Shown: positions 1 to 12,974, counted from the stretch's first letter. The stretch: DNA of 64,000 nucleotides from Galeruca laticollis (GCA_963921935.1 OY998179.1:55100222-55164221), one strand, 5' to 3'. The notes: generated by a model not told the origin, from the sequence alone. Translations and numbers: made by a program.

Positions 1-1704
1 AATTTTTACATGTGAAGGTAACCTAATTTTATTAGGAGAAATAGAAAATTGTGGTAGTTTGTTAGTTATGTTGTCCATAACAGCGCAAGTTAAGTTGAAC
101 GTTTTAAACGGCTCTACCATTGAACTAAAAACTATATTCATGACATTAGTCGTGTGGTTACAGTTACCCTTACCGAGACCAGAAATACTTACACTATGAG
201 GTCTAGTAGGTAAGTTTAAATTATCTGCATATGCTTTTTTAATGACACTGATTTGCGATGCAGAATCCAAAAGTAATCTTGCAGGTGAGATTTGACCATT
301 TTTACAATGGACGTTCACCAAGGCAGTAGGTAACAAAACAATTTGGTTAGTAAAAGCCGTAACCGATAGTGAAGTTTGCGAAGTACTATTTACATTTGCA
401 TCCGTGGTGGACAAATTGTTATTACCACTCGTAGTTGGATTCACAAAAGTATTAGAAACCGTCCGAGTGTTTGAATTTTGATCGAAATGCAATAGCGTGT
501 GGTGTGTTTTCCCACAGCTTAAACATCTATGTAGCGATTTACAAGCCGAAACCAGATGTTGAGAACTAAGGCAATTTATACAGAGTTTACTAGATTTCGC
601 AAATTTGTATCGGTCTGAAGAAGACAATGTACCAAATTTATTACATTTTGAAACTGCATGATTTCTCTCATTACAATAAACACAAGTGAATTTATTTACA
701 GAAGCAGAGTTAGAAGAATTATTTACATTAAAGGAATTCGAGGGATAATTAGCCTTCTGTCCCACACTATTGTACATACTAACTTTATTTCTATTTTCGG
801 AAGTTTTGACTTCTTTTTTAGACACGGGCTCAAAAACGTTTACGTTTTCCAATACGGTGAAACGCTTTTTCAAAAAATCAAAAAAGGAAGAGATTGTAGA
901 TAAAGTGCCTGGCTCGCGCTCGCTCTCAAAAGCCTTGCGCGACTGGAAATCTAACTTTTGTTCCAACAAGAAGACAACGAGAGTTTCAAAATTCTCTTCG
1001 TCTTTAAGACCCAAATTTTTAATCAAATCAATTGTTTTCTTTGAGGAGATATAGAAATCCTTTAGTCCCGTAGCATTGCTCTTGGATAAAGGTTTTTGTT
1101 CAACAAATTCCGAGAAAAGTGTATGTATTAATTTAGATTTATCTTCATAGTTATTTCGCAGAATTTGCAAAGCGACATCTAGATTAGAATTCGTGACACT
1201 AAGACTGTCTATCAATTCTAGCGGTTGGCCTCTCAAAAGGCTTTTTAAATAGTAAAGCTTTTCACTTTTACTTTGTAATTTAGTATTGTTCAACACTAAA
1301 GCTGAAAACAAATCGAAAAATGATGCCCATTCTGATTGATTTCCGGTAAATGGTTTTATATTAATTTTAGGAAGAATTACATTTGCGTTTTCGGTTACTT
1401 CTACTTGGCATTTATTCTTTTTATCGATAGCGGAAGAAAGTTTAGCTATACATGCTCCGAAGCGATCAGCTACATCGTCCTCGGCGGCAGTAGCTTCGGC
1501 TATATTCTCCTCAGGAGGAGATAACGAGATTATATCAGACTGAACTACTTGATAAGCTTCATAATGACCAATGAGATTGTTTAGTTTAACTTGCAATAAA
1601 TAGACCTCTACAGAGCTATCAATAGAAGCCGTGAAAGTTTCGATACGGGATAACTGTATTTTTAGACCCGTGCGTTTATTTTTTAATTGTGCTAAGTTTG
1701 CCAT
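1..1704 (-). CDS. BEL/Pao retrotransposon gag-protease, 3' part cut by window edge
   Basis: I read this minus-strand frame by hand from an ATG at 1704 and met no stop codon before the window edge at base 1, so about 568 codons are open and the pol part lies outside. The N-terminal half resembles a BEL/Pao Gag (DUF1759-type region, with words such as IKPFTGNQSEWASFFDLF). A cysteine/histidine cluster follows at about 660-490, including KLCINCLSSQHLVSAC and LSCGKTHHTLLH, typical of BEL/Pao zinc knuckles. An aspartic protease motif LLLDSASQ, the BEL/Pao variant of the D-S/T-G active site, lies at about 270. The product would form the retrotransposon core particle and its protease. No break is visible, unlike most elements here. 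The family call is firm; the lineage within it is not. Confidence 0.85.
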   Translation of the reverse strand, partial: MANLAQLKNKRTGLKIQLSRIETFTASIDSSVEVYLLQVKLNNLIGHYEAYQVVQSDIISLSPPEENIAEATAAEDDVADRFGACIAKLSSAIDKKNKCQVEVTENANVILPKINIKPFTGNQSEWASFFDLFSALVLNNTKLQSKSEKLYYLKSLLRGQPLELIDSLSVTNSNLDVALQILRNNYEDKSKLIHTLFSEFVEQKPLSKSNATGLKDFYISSKKTIDLIKNLGLKDEENFETLVVFLLEQKLDFQSRKAFESEREPGTLSTISSFFDFLKKRFTVLENVNVFEPVSKKEVKTSENRNKVSMYNSVGQKANYPSNSFNVNNSSNSASVNKFTCVYCNERNHAVSKCNKFGTLSSSDRYKFAKSSKLCINCLSSQHLVSACKSLHRCLSCGKTHHTLLHFDQNSNTRTVSNTFVNPTTSGNNNLSTTDANVNSTSQTSLSVTAFTNQIVLLPTALVNVHCKNGQISPARLLLDSASQISVIKKAYADNLNLPTRPHSVSISGLGKGNCNHTTNVMNIVFSSMVEPFKTFNLTCAVMDNITNKLPQFSISPNKIRLPSHVKI

Positions 1705-2640
1705 TTCGCTAAATTGATAGTCAATCCAAATGTACGACTACGAAAAATGTGAATTTATCAATATATGTTTCAATGATCAAAAATATGTGAAAAAATATCT
1801 CAAAGTACATGAAAATGTGTCAAAATCAGCGGCAAATGGTTATACAATAATACATAAAGACGCGACAAAGAATACCGAAAAATACATAGTATGAAAATAA
1901 AACAACAGGTCAGTAAATGAGCCAAAAGTTAGGAGACATAGCATAAATATCGAAAGATACCTCAATTTGTGTAAAAATACATTACACCTTCATTCTAATT
2001 TTCGAAACAATTCGCATATTCAGACATAAATGACAATAAAATCTATTAACTACAGTAAAAATGCGAACAAATATCAAATTCAATCGAAATTATAGGTACA
2101 TGTATTATAAACTAAACGTTATTTCTTGTTTTTCTAAAAATATTGTCGAGAAATTAAATCCTCAACCGCATTTTTCATTACTCAAGTAAAAATAAATTCA
2201 ATTTTTAAATCAATAGTTTAAAAATAACAAATAAATATATGTTTCAAGAGTCAATGGTAACGCTATGAACACTTCAAATATTTACAAAAAATTCCCGACA
2301 ATGTTGAATTATTTGCCGGCACAAAAAACTCTTGTTTTCACAACACTCACTGGAAGGTTTTTTCTTTTTTTTGTTAGGCGTCAAGCTCCAAGCAGCCGTC
2401 GGCTAGCGATAAGAATATACAAAGTACATGTCTAGGAACGTTGCCAATTCTTCCGTCAAATGTTCATACCTCAGGATTTTCTGCTTCCTAACAATAATTT
2501 TCAATATTGTTGTGCTAGTTTCTTGACCAAATTTCGCAACAAATCAAAGGCAAATGTACAGGATCCAACACTTAATTTAAAGTTTTAAACTAGAAATTTT
2601 CTAGAGGAATAGAACTAAAAAATGTCATTTTGACAGACAG
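1705..2640 (-). other. Probable leader and 5' LTR region of the BEL/Pao element
   Basis: This lies directly upstream, on the minus strand, of the BEL/Pao gag start. It is AT-rich and has no ORF. A 5' LTR should be here; a minus-strand TGTTGGATCC near 2560 is a possible LTR start. The matching 3' LTR is outside the window and no clear primer binding site was recognised, so boundaries are not defined. Confidence 0.4.
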
Positions 2641-3345
2641 AATTTTATTAGGTGATGAGACGATACCAAACTAAATAACCGGCGCTATGGACCAAAAAAC
2701 TATGGAGGGGAACAGATTCTTCGATAACTCTAGCGTGATGTAGAATGGGCTGTGTACGGCCGACTACTTCAATTATTGCACTTTTTAACAAGTAGCAGAA
2801 TCCCTCCAATAGTTTAATTGCGGGCGAAACAAAATAAACGAAGGACCAGCCATAAGGCAAATGAAACTCAAATTTGTGTAGAGGATTTACTTAATTGCTA
2901 AGATAAAACTACATCGATGCGGACATAAGATGGTAAGAAGTAAATAATTTATAAAGCACGTGGCAACATGGTAAGTATATCAACGTGTACCAGAAAATAA
3001 TTCTTGTTAAACATTTAATTGTTTAAGTTACAATGTCTAGCAATATTTTTAGTTACCTGGCCATGTCACTGACTCTACACACTATAACTAATTACTAAAT
3101 TAAATTACGATTACTATTACTAACATTTTACATTATAAGCACGAAACTATTTTGTTAGTTCCGTGACTAGGCACGTCTGACTTCTTTAAGCTCGAATAGC
3201 AGAGAGAGTCAAAAGTCAAAGTCGGGGAGTCGAGAAAGCTTTTGAGAGCGCACAGGCGCAGAACATTTTTGATGGCATAGGCTACAGTTAGAGACGGTAC
3301 AAGGGGGTGTCGGCGAAGGCTATCATATTGTTTAAGTGATTTAAA
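2641..3345. other. Non-coding stretch, nothing recognised
   Basis: Only short open frames occur here (70 and 81 codons on the minus strand), without any family resemblance. No repeat structure was seen apart from the inverted repeat that starts at about 3348. Confidence 0.5.
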
Positions 3346-3347
3346 CA

Positions 3348-3948
3348 CTTGTTCCATACCTCTCCTATTATACCCCAACTCGGAGATGTATATCTGGCTG
3401 GTAAGTAGCGGGGTTAAATTACCCCTAAAATTTTGAAAATATTATTTATTTTTTTTCAAAAATATGTTAAAGGCAATATGCAATTTTTGTATGTTGTAGT
3501 TTTATATTTAAAGAATAATAATAAAAAATAAGCCAGACGACTTAGTCGGGTTTTAACATTGCCAAACACGTGCAAAAATATTTAGCAAGAAAATATAAAA
3601 AATGTATTTGAGGCAACTTGAAATTTTAATTGGTTATTATTAATAACTAAAAAATAAGATTCTCGAAAAAACAGATCTTTTTGGTGGGACTTTCTACCTG
3701 CCAGGTGATCTAGCCAATTATGTATTTGTGCGGGTGAGTAGCGCAATAGGGAAGCCGTAGTGCGAGATAGAGCGTTTATCGGCAGCTGTCTGCGTTCTTG
3801 CTTGCCGTATTACTATTGGCACTGGCAAAGTCGTGTGACATACAATAGCTATGAGGTTTTTAGTCGAAATTTTCATTTAGCACTGCTACTCACCAGCCAG
3901 CTCAGAAACTCCGAGTTGGGGTATAATAGGAGAGGTATGAAACAAGTT
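3348..3948. repeat. Inverted repeat pair, arms about 63-66 bp around 470 bp
   Basis: The left arm 3348-3410 and right arm 3883-3948 are inverted copies. The best-conserved core is CCTCTCCTATTATACCCC at about 3359-3376 and its reverse complement at 3919-3936. Similarity continues into CTGGCTGGTAAGTAGC against CTGGCTGGTGAGTAGC. The 470 bp between the arms has no ORF. It could be a foldback-type miniature element or an inverted duplication. No target duplication could be identified. Confidence 0.6.
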
Positions 3949-4039
3949 TTCAGCCTGCCTCAAATACCTACCCAAAAATTGGTGCCAGCTCTCCTACTAT
4001 AACGTATCGTAATCGTTGGAAGTCTCTACTGTTAGCGGT

Positions 4040-5520
4040 TTTTTATTTTGTTCTAATATATTGCTGAAAGATGTGTATAATTTTGTTTTTTGGAAGCGTG
4101 GGAGTGTAATAATTATGGTCATCGTTGGGGATGGTGGTGATTGCATTCATGACCTCTTGGATTGTAATTGATACGTTTGTCCTTTTCATGCCCATTTGGC
4201 AACCTATGATTTTGTTGTTTTTGGTGACGATATTCTCATATTGCAATTTAAATTTTGCACTTTCATAGTTGACCCTTGCGGTGGCGGCTTTTTACGTTTC
4301 TTGGGCCCACAGTTTGTTAGCCGGCTTGTGAATTTCGGCCGAAACGATTTTGTCATTATTAACTATTTCATCTTCAGATAAATCTGCTTGTAATTGTGGT
4401 CCAATGGTGTCTTTCTCCATTGGGGAATTTGATTTATTCTTGTTTTTGGGGTGGTCCGGAGTTGATGTATTTTCAAGATTATTGCCGCCCCAAATCGGTA
4501 TTGACAATGAAGGGATTATTGCAGTGTAGTTCCCTCTATTGTTGTCGTCTGTGGTATAAATGGAATTGTCTGACTTTAAAATTATTAACTCGAAATACTG
4601 TTTCCAAAAACGTTTATTTTACAAGATGATAATTCTACAAACTACGACAAATAATGTGAAATCTAGTAACTGACTGACTTTATTTACAACAAGTAATTTT
4701 ATATATATGATATTTATGCTGATCACGGGGTCTTCATCTTATACCGTGGAACAGCAATTCATCGGTTTCTATGGGAAACGTTGATATAATTTCTGTACTC
4801 TTTTTGTTGTCACTTTGTGTCATATACACTTTTTTCCAGTTCTATACACTTTTTGTTTTGTTCTGGACACTTTTTATCCGGTTCTAGACTCTTTTCTGTT
4901 ATGTTACTGTGATTTTGAGTGTTTGAATTTTCTAATGCTTTTGTTAATATATTTATGTCAATATTGTCTAGCCACTTTTTCGTAATGTTCAAATTTTCCG
5001 TTATGGGCGGAGATTTAGGCGGAATTGAAGTTCTTGTCTCTTTCAGTATAATATCGTCGTGGATAAAAACGAGTTCAAAATAATTTCAATTTTTATTTTG
5101 CAGTTCACTAGTTATATGTTTAAATCTATGAATTTCGTCTGTGTATTTGGAAGTAATAATAACATTTGCTGTGAAAGTTTTATCGGCTGATTGCTCTGGG
5201 TTTCCCAGTCACTTTTTTGCCATGTTGTTTTTTTTAGAAATGGAAATTTTAGACCGCCGATACGGTTTTTTATGTATTTTATATTTGGACGTACGTTTGG
5301 TTTTTGGAAATGTTTTGACGGCAACTATTGGCTTGTTGACACGTACTATGGAATTTATTGAGAGATTTTCACTTCGAAAGAGTTGCATTGAGTTTTTGAA
5401 TTTTATCTCTAAGTCTACGGGTATACTCAGTTGTCAAGGGGATTGTCTCCGTAGTTGGCGGCGACAGTATGGTGAGGTCAACGAAAACTCTCAGTTGCTT
5501 TCTTTGAAAAACACTTAAAA
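4040..5520 (-). pseudogene. Copy A of an unrecognised protein-coding repeat
   Basis: Four short minus-strand frames (5324-5112, 4992-4810, 4507-4292, 4246-4043) look like pieces of one decayed gene. It has a homologue in the same orientation at about 33950-35160. Both copies encode DKKCPEQNKK, then a Met-Glu start-like block (MEKDTI against MEEGTI), then QYENI and a downstream NAITTI word in the same order. The conservation is at protein level while the DNA has drifted, which indicates former coding function. I do not recognise the family; a LINE ORF1 or a gag is possible. Confidence 0.5.
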
Positions 5521-6051
5521 TTTACAAGATATTGAAATAAAAATGAACGATTCGATCAATTGAAATTCACTAGAGCAAAATTTTCAACTTTGTGGCATAG
5601 AAGTAGGCATGTGAAATTGGATTTCCAACCAATATTTCCTATACTTCAGAAATGTAGAGTTGAAATGATAATGATGTGTCTCTAATCTATTCCACACGAT
5701 GCTGTAATAACATTTCCAATGCACACGAGATTACAATGTAAAATTTAAAGAAAATTCTTCTTTTTAATCCACTTTTAGAGTTACAAAAACATTCAAGCTA
5801 AAATAAAAAAATTACTGTGAAAAAACGAAATACCATGTGGCGCTTTTACTCCTCTCAAATTGTGCTGAATCAGTCAAAAATTTGGCAGTTTCTTTGGGAA
5901 GTCTAAATAAAAAATCATTTTCCGGTATTTTTTATGTATTATGATGTTCATCATGAAGTTCAATAACCCTTTCTCTCAACCAATGCTGCCGAATCAACGA
6001 GTCTTGTCTGATTATGACATTTTAACCATGAATTAATTCAAAAAAATATTG

Positions 6052-6054
<3 letters not shown>

Positions 6055-6094
<40 letters not shown>
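6055..6094. repeat. (AT)20 microsatellite
   Basis: Uninterrupted alternating A and T. Confidence 0.95.
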
Positions 6095-6097
<3 letters not shown>

Positions 6098-7421
6098 GAT
6101 AATCGTATCTTTTATTTATTTAATTGTTTATATTTTTTTATAAGGTTTATATTATTTATTATAATTTTAGTTATTGAGCGCCAGATGAAATTAATGGAAT
6201 AATGAATGAATGTCTGTTTAGTTCAAAAAGTAAAAGGCCAGCTAACTTCAGTCCTCAAGATGAAACTCCTAATTATTCGTAGGGAATTATCGTGAGTAAG
6301 GATACGTTTATATTTAAATTTAAACTTCAAAATATTTAAGATGTTATATAATTTATAAGGAAAAGAAATATTTACACTAACTGTGACTTATTATTTTCCA
6401 ATAATTTTTAAATAGATCTAAGTAGTACTCAATACGTTTCTGTACTACTAATAAATACCTTGGCCAATGGTTTTAACTATCTTACTGAATAATATTTAAA
6501 GGTTATGAGAAATTATATTGAAATTATCGAAAAGTTCCTTCTTTTTTTCTATATTAGTTATAAATCTATTCAGTAGAATTTGTTATAATATCCTTATCTA
6601 AAATTTGTTGAGTAACTTTTTATCTGGTCGTTGAATTTTATGTGAAAATATAGCAAAAATTATCATTTGAATTGACACAAGTCCGATCAGATAAAAAGGT
6701 TATGTACTAAGTTTTGAGAGTTCCTTTGTGAAAAATAGAAATAATATAAATTTAGCTTTTATAAATTCACCTTACAGTTTGTATTTATGCACTGGATTTT
6801 TCTTCGATGTTTCTCAATTTAATTAGGTGTAGTAATGAACTGAACTAAAATTCAGTTCTATGTCCTTGCTGGATACCGAAGACTGCTTCTCCGTAGTTCC
6901 AGTAAGTAATGCTTTATTATATTTACTTGTGTTGTGATCAAATACTTTTTCTCCTCTTTATTTAATCTACAATATTCTCCACTAGTGTTTTTGTACTCTG
7001 AAGTAATACTTGATTGATTATACTTATATTTGAGAATAATTTCTTTTACAGCTATTCTTATATTTCAACATGTATCTTCTCCCTTTAGTTTTCTTATTAT
7101 AATCTTATTTGATTCTTCTGAATGTCTCTATTTTAATAATCTCTTTAGAAATCTTTCTCAATTTTCTTCCCTTCTTTTCAATCAAAAATCAACAAAACCC
7201 TCGATTCCCGCTTAGCAACCATCAACATTTTTTTATCTTTATCCTAGATGAAACTTTTAACTTTTTTCTTTTGACTAAATGACCTAGCACACTTCACTTG
7301 CACACTCCGAAGTTTTTTATCCAATAGTTCTACAATAGATTAAAATTAAAATCGTTATAACAAATTATTGGATTAATAATAAGTATAGAATTAGATTAAT
7401 TTGAGAATTAAAATTTTAGTT

Positions 7422-7423
<2 letters not shown>

Positions 7424-7471
<48 letters not shown>
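7424..7471. repeat. (AT)24 microsatellite
   Basis: Uninterrupted alternating A and T. Confidence 0.95.
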
Positions 7472-7475
<4 letters not shown>

Positions 7476-8002
7476 TATGAAACTTCTAACTTCTTACTAA
7501 GTTAATTTAAATTTTAGATAATTGAATAGGTTGATTGCAGTTATAGCAACAATAGCACCACGTTGGCTTGCGACAAATTGAATATGAAATTGATAATTGA
7601 AAACTATATGTTATTTGCCCCAATGTTGCGGAGACAAATTAAATATGATTCCACTTAGTGTGCTAATTGAATTAGTTAAATGGATTGTTATATTTTAATT
7701 GTAAATTTGAATTGAATATAAAAATGTATTAATGTTGTGTTACTATTGAAATAGTATACTCTTGTGCTAGCTGATTCATATATATTTGATCCTTAATTCC
7801 TCCTATTCATTATGCTATTTAATATCATGTGGTTTCATTTAATTCTTAAATTTTATTACCTCGGCTGCTCTTATTTATACACTACTCTATATCTCAGTAG
7901 GGTCCTGGGCAAAGTCATAAGAAAATCAACATTACTAATCAATGTAATTTGTTTTATGTGATTTATTAAAAGATAGAACAAAAAAATTTGAAAATTTCAA
8001 TA

Positions 8003-8007
<5 letters not shown>

Positions 8008-8044
<37 letters not shown>
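8008..8044. repeat. (TA)18 microsatellite
   Basis: Uninterrupted alternating T and A. Confidence 0.95.
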
Positions 8045-8051
<7 letters not shown>

Positions 8052-9373
8052 AGTTGACGCTTTAATTTTATTAGTGGAGTCATATACCTATTATACATAA
8101 AAATAAATGATTATCCTTTTCTTAACTATGAAAAATTCTTATGCTATAAAATGTGAATATGGATTTTTCTATATACATCTAAATTTCCACATCACACAAC
8201 CTTTATGTATATTTTAAAAACTATTCATTCCTTTTGAGACGGATTTTGCGGACTCATTTGCATAAATTTGCATAATCGTTTGTAAACATTATATTTCTTT
8301 GAAAAAATGAACACCTGTGTTTAAAGTTGTTCAACTATTGTAACTTTTTCTTCTTGTTCTTCTGAATAGGATTATTGAAAATATTTAGACACTGCTTTAG
8401 TTTTAATCGGTTCGTGAAATGGAGAGGATATTTGAAATATTTTATCTACTTAATTTCGATCTTTTAAAAAAAATTATTTTAACGTATTATAACAATTGTG
8501 CATGTGATAAAAACTGAAACTAGTTATGGTTTGTTGTTTTGTGGAGAGTTTTATATATATGTAACTGGAGAAAAATTAAACATGACAGACATCAATACAT
8601 ATATCTACAAATTTGATAATGATAAGTTTTTTACGTTTCCTGGTTTATTATATTCATTTTAAAACTTTTATCACCAGGTGTTTATGATTTAAATTTCACT
8701 TTCTTATTATTTGGTACCAAATATTATTAATTAAAACACACCGCAGACCTTGTTACCAATCAACGCCTTCAATTGTGTCCATCCATGACGCTTTCCCCCT
8801 TCAGGTGGCAATCTACCTTCTTATAATTATCTGGTGATGAATCTCCTACTTGGCTTGACTTTGTTTCAACACAAATTTGTCTTTGCACTTATTTTAATTA
8901 TAAATTACTTTTATACTTCTTATTTATATATATATTCAACACTTATTACTTGAAAATTTACTAAGAAAAACTGCATAACATACTATCGCTTCTTTCTTCC
9001 TTGATTAACAACGCTTGACTGACTACCGCGGGTTTTTTCATCCGCCAAAACCCTTTCTATCGTTTATAACCGGAAGCTGGCAATGTTCTAGAAAAATCTT
9101 TGATTATTGTTCACCTGTCACTTCGTTCATTAATGTTTTTATTGTTTTTCTGACTTAAACTTATTATTAAATGTTGTTTTCCATTCACTATAACCTTATC
9201 GTCATTGATTTAATTCACTAACATCTTATTATCATTGTTTTTTCATGTTATTGATTATTTGAAATCTTCCGATTTGTCAATGTAAATATACAAATTTTAT
9301 ACTTCCTACAACCTAAATATTTACATAATACATATGCATACAGTTCATTTCTTATTTTGTTTTATATTATCAC

Positions 9374-9375
<2 letters not shown>

Positions 9376-9423
<48 letters not shown>
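9376..9423. repeat. (TA)n microsatellite abutting the gypsy 5' LTR
   Basis: Alternating T and A runs directly into the LTR start TGAAACC. A second (TA)n tract abuts the 3' LTR at 17806, so the retrotransposon probably inserted into a pre-existing (TA)n tract. Confidence 0.95.
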
Positions 9424-9425
<2 letters not shown>

Positions 9426-10890
9426 AAACCATCTAAAGTTGGTAAGTCCAATTGAAGGTTACAGAACTAAAAAAGGATATAGGTAATAAGTTTATTATTA
9501 TGTTTTCGTTAGAGAATATTATAATAATTATTGATTTGGGACACACTATATAGTATAGAGTAAGTCTAACAACATTTAAAAATGAAAAAGGCAAAGATTT
9601 AGAGGCAATAGCAAATTTGATATATCAGAATTATCTTTATAAACCTATACAAAAAGTTTAAATTTTAATACAATGTATGCATATAGTGTAAATAATCATT
9701 GTATCTAAACAAATAAATCCTTAATTTTAATTGGTGAAGTGATAGATAGTAGCCGCGAATAAACATGTGACATTATGTTTACAATGACAGAAATAAAACA
9801 AAAAGGTTTGTTGACAAAAAAATGGAAAAAACGGCGTGGTTGAAGGGGATGAAATGAAAAAGACAGCAGGAGAAGTCATGAAATTAGATTCTCTTTAAAA
9901 AGTTGTAAATTAAAAAATTGAAAAGTCAAAAATAAAAGCCGGATATTAATACAGTGAAGAAAACTAACCTGTGAGTGACATCCTATGTAATGTTAAACCA
10001 GAAAGTGGTAAGATATTTATCATATTTATTGACTGGAAATTATATCAATTGCTATACTTATTCCTACTAAAGAACATTTCATTTTCCACTGAAGTATATA
10101 TAACATCTGTATGCAGATCTAATGTTACTTGTCCCATACAAAGACTTGGTGAACTTTATTTATATTATGAATCAGAATTAACCTACAAATGAACACTCAT
10201 AAGTCGGCTGAATTTGCATTTATTTGTTAGTTGTATATTTAATAGTTTTAAAGGTTTTGTATAGTTGGATAGGATTATTGAATTTAGTATTAAAAAGGGA
10301 AGCTTACCTCACTTAATATTCCAAAGAACACAATATTAATCCATATAGAAAAATAGATAACATAACCAACATTTAGGATTTAGAAACACATGTAGATATT
10401 GTTGATATTTCAACCAGTAGTAAGAGATAGAGAACCTACCAACGATGACGATCGTTGTCGAATGAAGCTGTAGAAATGTTTACTCGTAATACAGGGTCAG
10501 TACGATAAGTAATTCACTTAACACAAATAAATTTGAGAATAATAAAAACAGTATTCATTGAATATTTACAAATAACATCTAAATGGTAATTAATATTGAG
10601 TTGCAGAGGAATACTGATAATTTTGAGGTGAGGTTTATAAAGTTCAATTCATATTATGACAATTTGCATTTAATATATTAAAATCATTCACATAAAGAAA
10701 AATTTTATTTTAATTATAAATGTTACATTGAGTGAACCGCTACCTGAGAACAAGAATCTCAACCATAATTATAGCTAGCCGGATAAGAAAAATATAAAAC
10801 ATAATAAATATACAAGGAGATTCGTAAAAAAAAAGGAAGAAGGTAAAATTTAAACTTATATATTAAAACATAGAACATACAATAATAATA
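9424..10890 (+). repeat. 5' LTR of the gypsy element
   Basis: It starts TGAAACCATC and is repeated almost identically at 16338-17806. The right limit is taken just before the primer binding site. The ends are not a textbook TG...CA pair, since the 3' boundary reads AATAATAATA. At nearly 1.5 kb it is long for the superfamily. Confidence 0.9.
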
Positions 10891-10893
10891 AAA

Positions 10894-10915
10894 TGGCACC
10901 CGAAACGTGGGGCTC
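10894..10915 (+). other. Primer binding site, lysine-tRNA-like
   Basis: TGGCACCCGAAACGTGGGGC begins a few bases after the LTR end. It resembles the lysine-tRNA-complementary sites of retroviruses (TGGCGCCC followed by ACGTGGGGC). Confidence 0.65.
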
Positions 10916-11147
10916 TTATTAAATTAATATAAATTAATAAATATATAATAAAATAACGACCCCAACGTAAGGCTCTAAAAATAATTTGGCTCCTAACAAA
11001 TTTAGCTCTGAAAATTCAATTGGACTCACCGAATCAGATAAACTATATATTATTAAAATAATTCTATTCATTAAAACACAAACGTAGAAAATATAAAATT
11101 AAAAACAAAAGAATAAAGACAATTCGACAAGAACAAAACATACAATA

Positions 11148-12974
11148 ATGCCAAATACAAGGAATAAAAAAGACAATACAAAGAAGGGAAATGAAGAACA
11201 ATCTACATCAACCACAGAAGACATTGGAATGGAGATACCGGCACAACAACAACCAGGACAAGAAAAAGAAAAGTAGATGGAAAGCCTACATAATATGATA
11301 AGAAGCCTAATGATTAGTGTAAACGAAGGAAATGCAGAATTAAATAGAAAATTAGAAGCTGGTAATGCAGAATTAAATAGAAAATTAGAAGCTGGTAATG
11401 CAGAATTAAATAGAAAATTAGAAGCTGGTAATGCAGATTTGCACAAAAATATAGAAGAAATACAAAATGGAATGGCAGAATTAGAAAGAAACGTAAGAAT
11501 AAATCTAGAAGAAAAATTTGAACAATTAAAAAAAGAATTGGTACAAGATAGAGATGGATATAGAAGAAAAATGGAGAACAAGATCGATGAGAAATTAGGA
11601 CAAATGGGGGAAGTAATAGGAGGTATAGAAAATGAAATAAAAGGAAAATTTGACAGATTGGAAATGAACACTGAACTAAAGTTTCAAGGTTATGGTGAAA
11701 GAATTGAAAAAAATAAAGAAAAAATTGAGCAAATGGAAAATAGAATAATTCAAGAAATACAATTAGAAGAAGGTAGCAACAGAAACGAGAGAAATGAATA
11801 TAAACGAAAACTGAAAGAAATGGAGGATAATTTAAAAAAATTGGAAGACGACCAAGAAGAGAAAGAAAGAAGAATAAGAAGAGAATTGACAAGAATAACG
11901 GGGGAAACAAGAATAATTAATTGTGGAAGTAATAACAATATAAAATTTGATGGAGATTTTAAGAAAATACACCCTGTAACCTTTATCAAAATGCTGAGGA
12001 ATAAATTGAGAAATGATTATGAAGTAGAGGAATTAAGAGAAATTATACCAGAACATTTAGAACACCATGCATTGGTTTGGTTTACAACCAAAGAAGAGGA
12101 TATACAAGACTTAGATCAATTTGAAAGAAAATTTATTGACTATTTTTGGGGAAATAATGTACAATCTAAAATAAGAGAAAGATTATATTTTGGCAGATAT
12201 GAAGAAAATAGAGGTAATTCACTGAATACCTATGTTTTGCAAATGTATGCTATGGTAATCCATTTGAATCCGCGACTTCAGGAAGAAGAGATTGTGTTGT
12301 ATATGTCCAGACACTTCAAGGAACAAATAAGAGAGACCATTGCTATTCAAAATATTAAAACAATAGACAGTTTATGTCGATATTTGCAAAGAATTGAGAG
12401 AAGAGGAGAAAGAAACCTGAATGAAGCTCAACAGAATGGAGTAAGACAAAATGATTGGAATGATAGAAATTTAAATAATAATTATAGGAGAAATAGGAAC
12501 ATAAATCAAAATGAACCTACAAGAAGAAATAACAATTACAATAATCAGAGAAATGAAAATAGCAGAACTAATTGGAGGAATTATAGTTACAACAATAATT
12601 ATTATAATAATGACAGATATGAATATAACCAAGAAAGAAGAAATAATAATAATAACACTCACAACAACGGAAATAGAGACGAACGATTTAATCAAACTAA
12701 CAATGTAAATAATAGACAAAGTAATAACTACAATAATAATAGAAGACAGATAAACTACATAAGGTATGGAAGAGAAAGAAACATATCTAGAAGTCTAGAA
12801 AGAGAAGATCAACATTCAGGAAGAAACAATCAACATAGTTATACAAGAGGAGGTAGTGCTGATAGAGAAATTAGGAACGATAATAGACAGGAAATTATTG
12901 TCGAACAAGTACAACATATAGACAGGGACAGGCACAAACAAGACGAACATACAAATGACGGACAGGATTTTTAA
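11148..12974 (+). pseudogene. Gag of the gypsy element, N terminus split by a TAG
   Basis: An ATG at 11148 opens a frame that meets TAG at 11274-11276, directly followed in the same frame by ATG at 11277 and 565 open codons. The first 42 codons therefore look like the original N terminus, lost to a nonsense mutation; a shorter Gag from 11277 could still be made. From 11328 there are three tandem copies of an 11-residue unit GNAELNRKLEA, then a long charged coiled coil (about residues 50-210 of the 565). The Ty3/gypsy capsid-like domain follows (HALVWFTTKEEDIQDLDQFE; residues about 215-370). The C terminus is rich in Asn and Arg without a zinc knuckle, probably the nucleic-acid-binding tail. 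It ends at TAA 12972-12974. Confidence 0.85.

Larger units (their letters stand above)
5570..9375. other. Long AT-rich non-coding stretch
   Basis: No coding region is supported. The stretch contains (TA)n tracts listed separately. It also has two imperfect copies of a roughly 60-bp unit near 7555-7660 (GACAAATTGAATATGA against GACAAATTAAATATGA). The segment around 8740-9120 is somewhat more GC-rich and unrecognised. It probably consists of decayed repeats. Confidence 0.5.

Noticed and set aside
58..1054. Plus-strand ORFs at 658-903 and 770-1054
   Set aside because: They lie antisense to the open BEL/Pao gag frame and have no family resemblance.
4810..5324. Host gene exons on the minus strand
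   Set aside because: The sequence has a second diverged copy near 34-35 kb in repeat-rich DNA, with frame breaks, so a repeat family is more likely.
9971..10192. 73-codon ORF in the gypsy 5' LTR, repeated at 16887-17108 in the 3' LTR
   Set aside because: Both are the same stretch of the duplicated LTR; it reads from a non-ATG start and resembles no protein. Conservation only reflects LTR identity.
11099..11910. Minus-strand ORFs of 190 and 198 codons opposite gag
   Set aside because: Antisense shadows of the AT-rich gag reading frame, made of hydrophobic low-complexity residues.
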